A stretch of DNA of 57,486 bases from a bacterium (GTDB taxonomy: Bacteria > SZUA-79 > Acidulodesulfobacterales > Acidulodesulfobacteraceae), in the NCBI GenBank assembly GCA_021811805.1, contig JAKAQA010000002.1:1-57486 (forward strand), given 5' to 3'. Made by a program: the position numbers and the translations under genes. The notes below the pieces were generated by a model. That model searched no databases. It was not told where the DNA came from and worked only from the letters and a program-made list of their open reading frames with translations. This document shows, in pieces, positions 55,140-57,486 of the stretch; position 1 is the first letter of the stretch; every line of letters begins with the position of its first letter.

Positions 55140-57486
55140 ATGTTTTTAAATTCGGTATTAAAAAAAATAGATACGGACGCTTCTTTAAATCATTACGTCA
55201 ATCTTTTGTCCGTAAACGACGGCATAGCCGCGGGGATAGACGGGTCGTTTACTATTGGCTTCTCGGTCAGAGGTTTCGATTATTATCTCGCCGGAAACGA
55301 AATTATCAACGACGCGGCATACGTAAACGACCTTCTGCTGAATCTGCTGGACGAAAATATAAACCTTCAATGGGTTTATAAAATAGAAGACAGAAACGAG
55401 CGTTTTATTTCCGATTACGAAACGTTTTCGACGCCCCCGGAAGATTTTAAATATATTAAAGAAAATAAAATTAAACATTTAAAGTCAAAACCAATCAAAA
55501 ATATTAAGATATATCTGTTTTGTTCTTTTAACGGCTTGAATCTGCATGCAAAAGAGGAAAGAATAAATATTCTGCCTAAAGTTTTTGATTACGCCTCAGG
55601 CCTGTTTAAATTTAAATTTGCCGGAGCGGTTAATTCAGTTTCGAGAAATAATGCCCTTGCCGATAAAAAGTTCATAGAAAAAAAATTAATGAATATAGAA
55701 AATAATCTGAGCTTTATATCCTCAAGATTAGATATAGGCTTGAGGAGGATGGGAAATCAGGAGCTCGTGGATTATTTTTATGCCGAATTGAATCCATCCA
55801 GGTCTCTAAGCATTAAAGCGCCGTTGTGGGAAAGTATGCTCGACGATTCCACTTTCAGGAGCCAGCTCATATATTCCTGCGCGGAAATTAAAAGAGATTT
55901 TTTTTATATCGACGGATACTATTATAAATTTATAAATATGCACAGGCTTCCGTCGCGCGCCGATTCTTTCGGAATAACTTCCATTTTGAATATCGGCGGT
56001 TCCGCGGGAAATTTTTTCCCTTACGATATTTCCGTCGCCTTCAATATTCCCGGACAGGAAAAAACAATAGAAAAAATACAAACCGACAGAAATATAAAGG
56101 CAAGCCTGACCGAAGCCGTGGGCGGCGGATATACCGATTATAAAGGGGCGAATATTACCGAACAGTTGGACGAATTTTTAAAATCCGTTTCTAAACTTCA
56201 AAAGAAAGTAGTGGAGTTTTCGCTATGCGCAAGGATTAAATCTAAAAATTTAGACGAACTCGGTTCTATGGCGGTAAAACTTCTCGAATCGTTCAAGAAC
56301 TATAACGGAATGGAAGGAATAATAGACAATATGGAGCACCATAATCTTTTTCTTTCTTTTCTCCCCGGACAGTCCCGTTTTAACAGGCGGTTTAAGACAT
56401 CTATTTCTTCTTCGGCGGCGGCGTTTTTTCCGCTTAACGAGGGTTTTGCCGGAACCGAAAACTGCGCCGTTCCTTTGATAAACGACAGGGGGGAGGCCGT
56501 AAAATTAGACCTTTACAACAACCGTTTGCCGTCAAAGCACGGAATAGTCTTCGGAAAGACGAGAAGCGGAAAGGGATTTATGCTTAACGGATTTTTAAGC
56601 AATTTTTATATATCGGGAGATAATTATCATATTATAGGCGTGGATATAGGAGGAACTTACAAAAAGTTCTGCAAAATATTTAAAGGCGATTATATAGAAA
56701 TAGATTTAGACGGAAGCTACTCCATAAATCCGTTTCCTCCCAAAAAATACGCCGTTAAGGAGATTAACGGCGAAGAGGCGTTCGACCCGGATATTATGGT
56801 GTTTTTGACCGGAATAATCGGGCTGATGGCGGAACCGGAAAAAAATTTATCGCCGAACGATAAAACTATCATAACGCGGGCCGTTCAGGCGGCATACGAC
56901 GGGATAGCAGATATGGACGATATGCCGGTAATATCCGATATTAACAACATTTTGTTCGATTACGGGGAGGCAAGGGACGTTTTCGATAAAAAAAGGGCTA
57001 TGGAAATGGGAAAAAATTTATTTCAGTGGACGGATATTTCTTCCCCTTACGGAATGCTTATTAACAGAAAAAAGGGAATAAATATAGATAATAAAATAGT
57101 AATATTCGACCTTCAAAAGCTAAAAGGGCATGAAGACCTTCAAAAAGTCGTTTTTGCAATAATAAAAAATATATCTTTTAAAAAAATGTACGATAAATCG
57201 GCAAAAGTCTTTTTCTTTTACGACGAATGCTGGGAATTTATGAGCGACCCGAAAATTTCGGAACTGATAATGCACCTTTATAAAACTTCGGCGAAATGGG
57301 GTTCTATGGTATGGAGCATTACCCAGGAGCCTGGAGACCTTTTAAAAGCCGGAAATATCGGCAAAAGCATTATAGAAAATTCATCCGTAAAGATATTCTG
57401 CCAGCTTGACGGCGGCGTTTCGGCGGAAGATTTAAAATTATGCGGCCTCAATGAAAAAGAGATGAATATAGTAAAAAATCTTAAAG
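55140..57486 (+). CDS. VirB4/TraC-family conjugative/T4SS ATPase, truncated at window end
   Basis: Translated by eye from the ATG at 55140: MFLNSVLKKIDTDASLNHYVNLLSVNDGIAAGIDGSF...; Walker A VFGKTRSGKGFMLNGF; Walker B KVFFFYDECWEFM; WSITQEPGDL. Not in the ORF track because it runs off the edge. Confidence 0.88.
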   Translation, partial: MFLNSVLKKIDTDASLNHYVNLLSVNDGIAAGIDGSFTIGFSVRGFDYYLAGNEIINDAAYVNDLLLNLLDENINLQWVYKIEDRNERFISDYETFSTPPEDFKYIKENKIKHLKSKPIKNIKIYLFCSFNGLNLHAKEERINILPKVFDYASGLFKFKFAGAVNSVSRNNALADKKFIEKKLMNIENNLSFISSRLDIGLRRMGNQELVDYFYAELNPSRSLSIKAPLWESMLDDSTFRSQLIYSCAEIKRDFFYIDGYYYKFINMHRLPSRADSFGITSILNIGGSAGNFFPYDISVAFNIPGQEKTIEKIQTDRNIKASLTEAVGGGYTDYKGANITEQLDEFLKSVSKLQKKVVEFSLCARIKSKNLDELGSMAVKLLESFKNYNGMEGIIDNMEHHNLFLSFLPGQSRFNRRFKTSISSSAAAFFPLNEGFAGTENCAVPLINDRGEAVKLDLYNNRLPSKHGIVFGKTRSGKGFMLNGFLSNFYISGDNYHIIGVDIGGTYKKFCKIFKGDYIEIDLDGSYSINPFPPKKYAVKEINGEEAFDPDIMVFLTGIIGLMAEPEKNLSPNDKTIITRAVQAAYDGIADMDDMPVISDINNILFDYGEARDVFDKKRAMEMGKNLFQWTDISSPYGMLINRKKGINIDNKIVIFDLQKLKGHEDLQKVVFAIIKNISFKKMYDKSAKVFFFYDECWEFMSDPKISELIMHLYKTSAKWGSMVWSITQEPGDLLKAGNIGKSIIENSSVKIFCQLDGGVSAEDLKLCGLNEKEMNIVKNLK

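Noticed and set aside
55806-56081. 91-aa reverse ORF (and 55185-55478) within the T4SS ATPase region
   Set aside because: Antisense to the intact VirB4-like reading frame from 55140 to the window end.
1-57486. CRISPR arrays, tRNA/rRNA genes, prophage or restriction/defence genes
   Set aside because: No regularly spaced direct repeats, no tRNA-like or rRNA sequence, and no nuclease/methylase/phage structural motifs noticed; essentially every long ORF is accounted for.

Overview
The window is almost entirely one large flagellar motility and chemotaxis locus, probably from a deltaproteobacterium-like organism (taxonomy is inference from gene content and order). From left to right: a divergent FlrB/FlrC-type two-component pair; flgD-flgE-fliK-fliJ-motE; fliL-M-N-O-P-Q-R-flhB-flhA-flhF-flhG-fliA; a large HEAT-repeat-like protein; cheR, cheY-like genes, cheA, cheB, cheW; a ParA-like ATPase plus a CheW-like protein (ParC/ParP-like); a FliK-like/FlhX pair; a reverse-strand PilZ/YcgR-like and DsrE-like pair; flgF-G-A-H-I-M-N-K-L, csrA, fliW; a reverse-strand c-di-GMP/HDOD cassette; motA/motB; a flgJ-lytic transglycosylase fusion; and fliI. 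After these come mqnC-like, dksA/traR-like, a response regulator, a multi-domain hybrid kinase, a thioesterase, and the start of a type IV secretion/conjugation operon (VirB2/TrbC-like, VirB3-like, and a VirB4 ATPase truncated by the window end). Non-coding signals include three good sigma-54 promoters, two inverted-pair REP/MITE-like elements (one ending exactly at a start codon), one REP-type hairpin, and a perfect 22-nt palindrome inside a start-proximal coding region. No rRNA, tRNA or CRISPR was seen. All product calls come from reading motifs by eye; no database searches were run.
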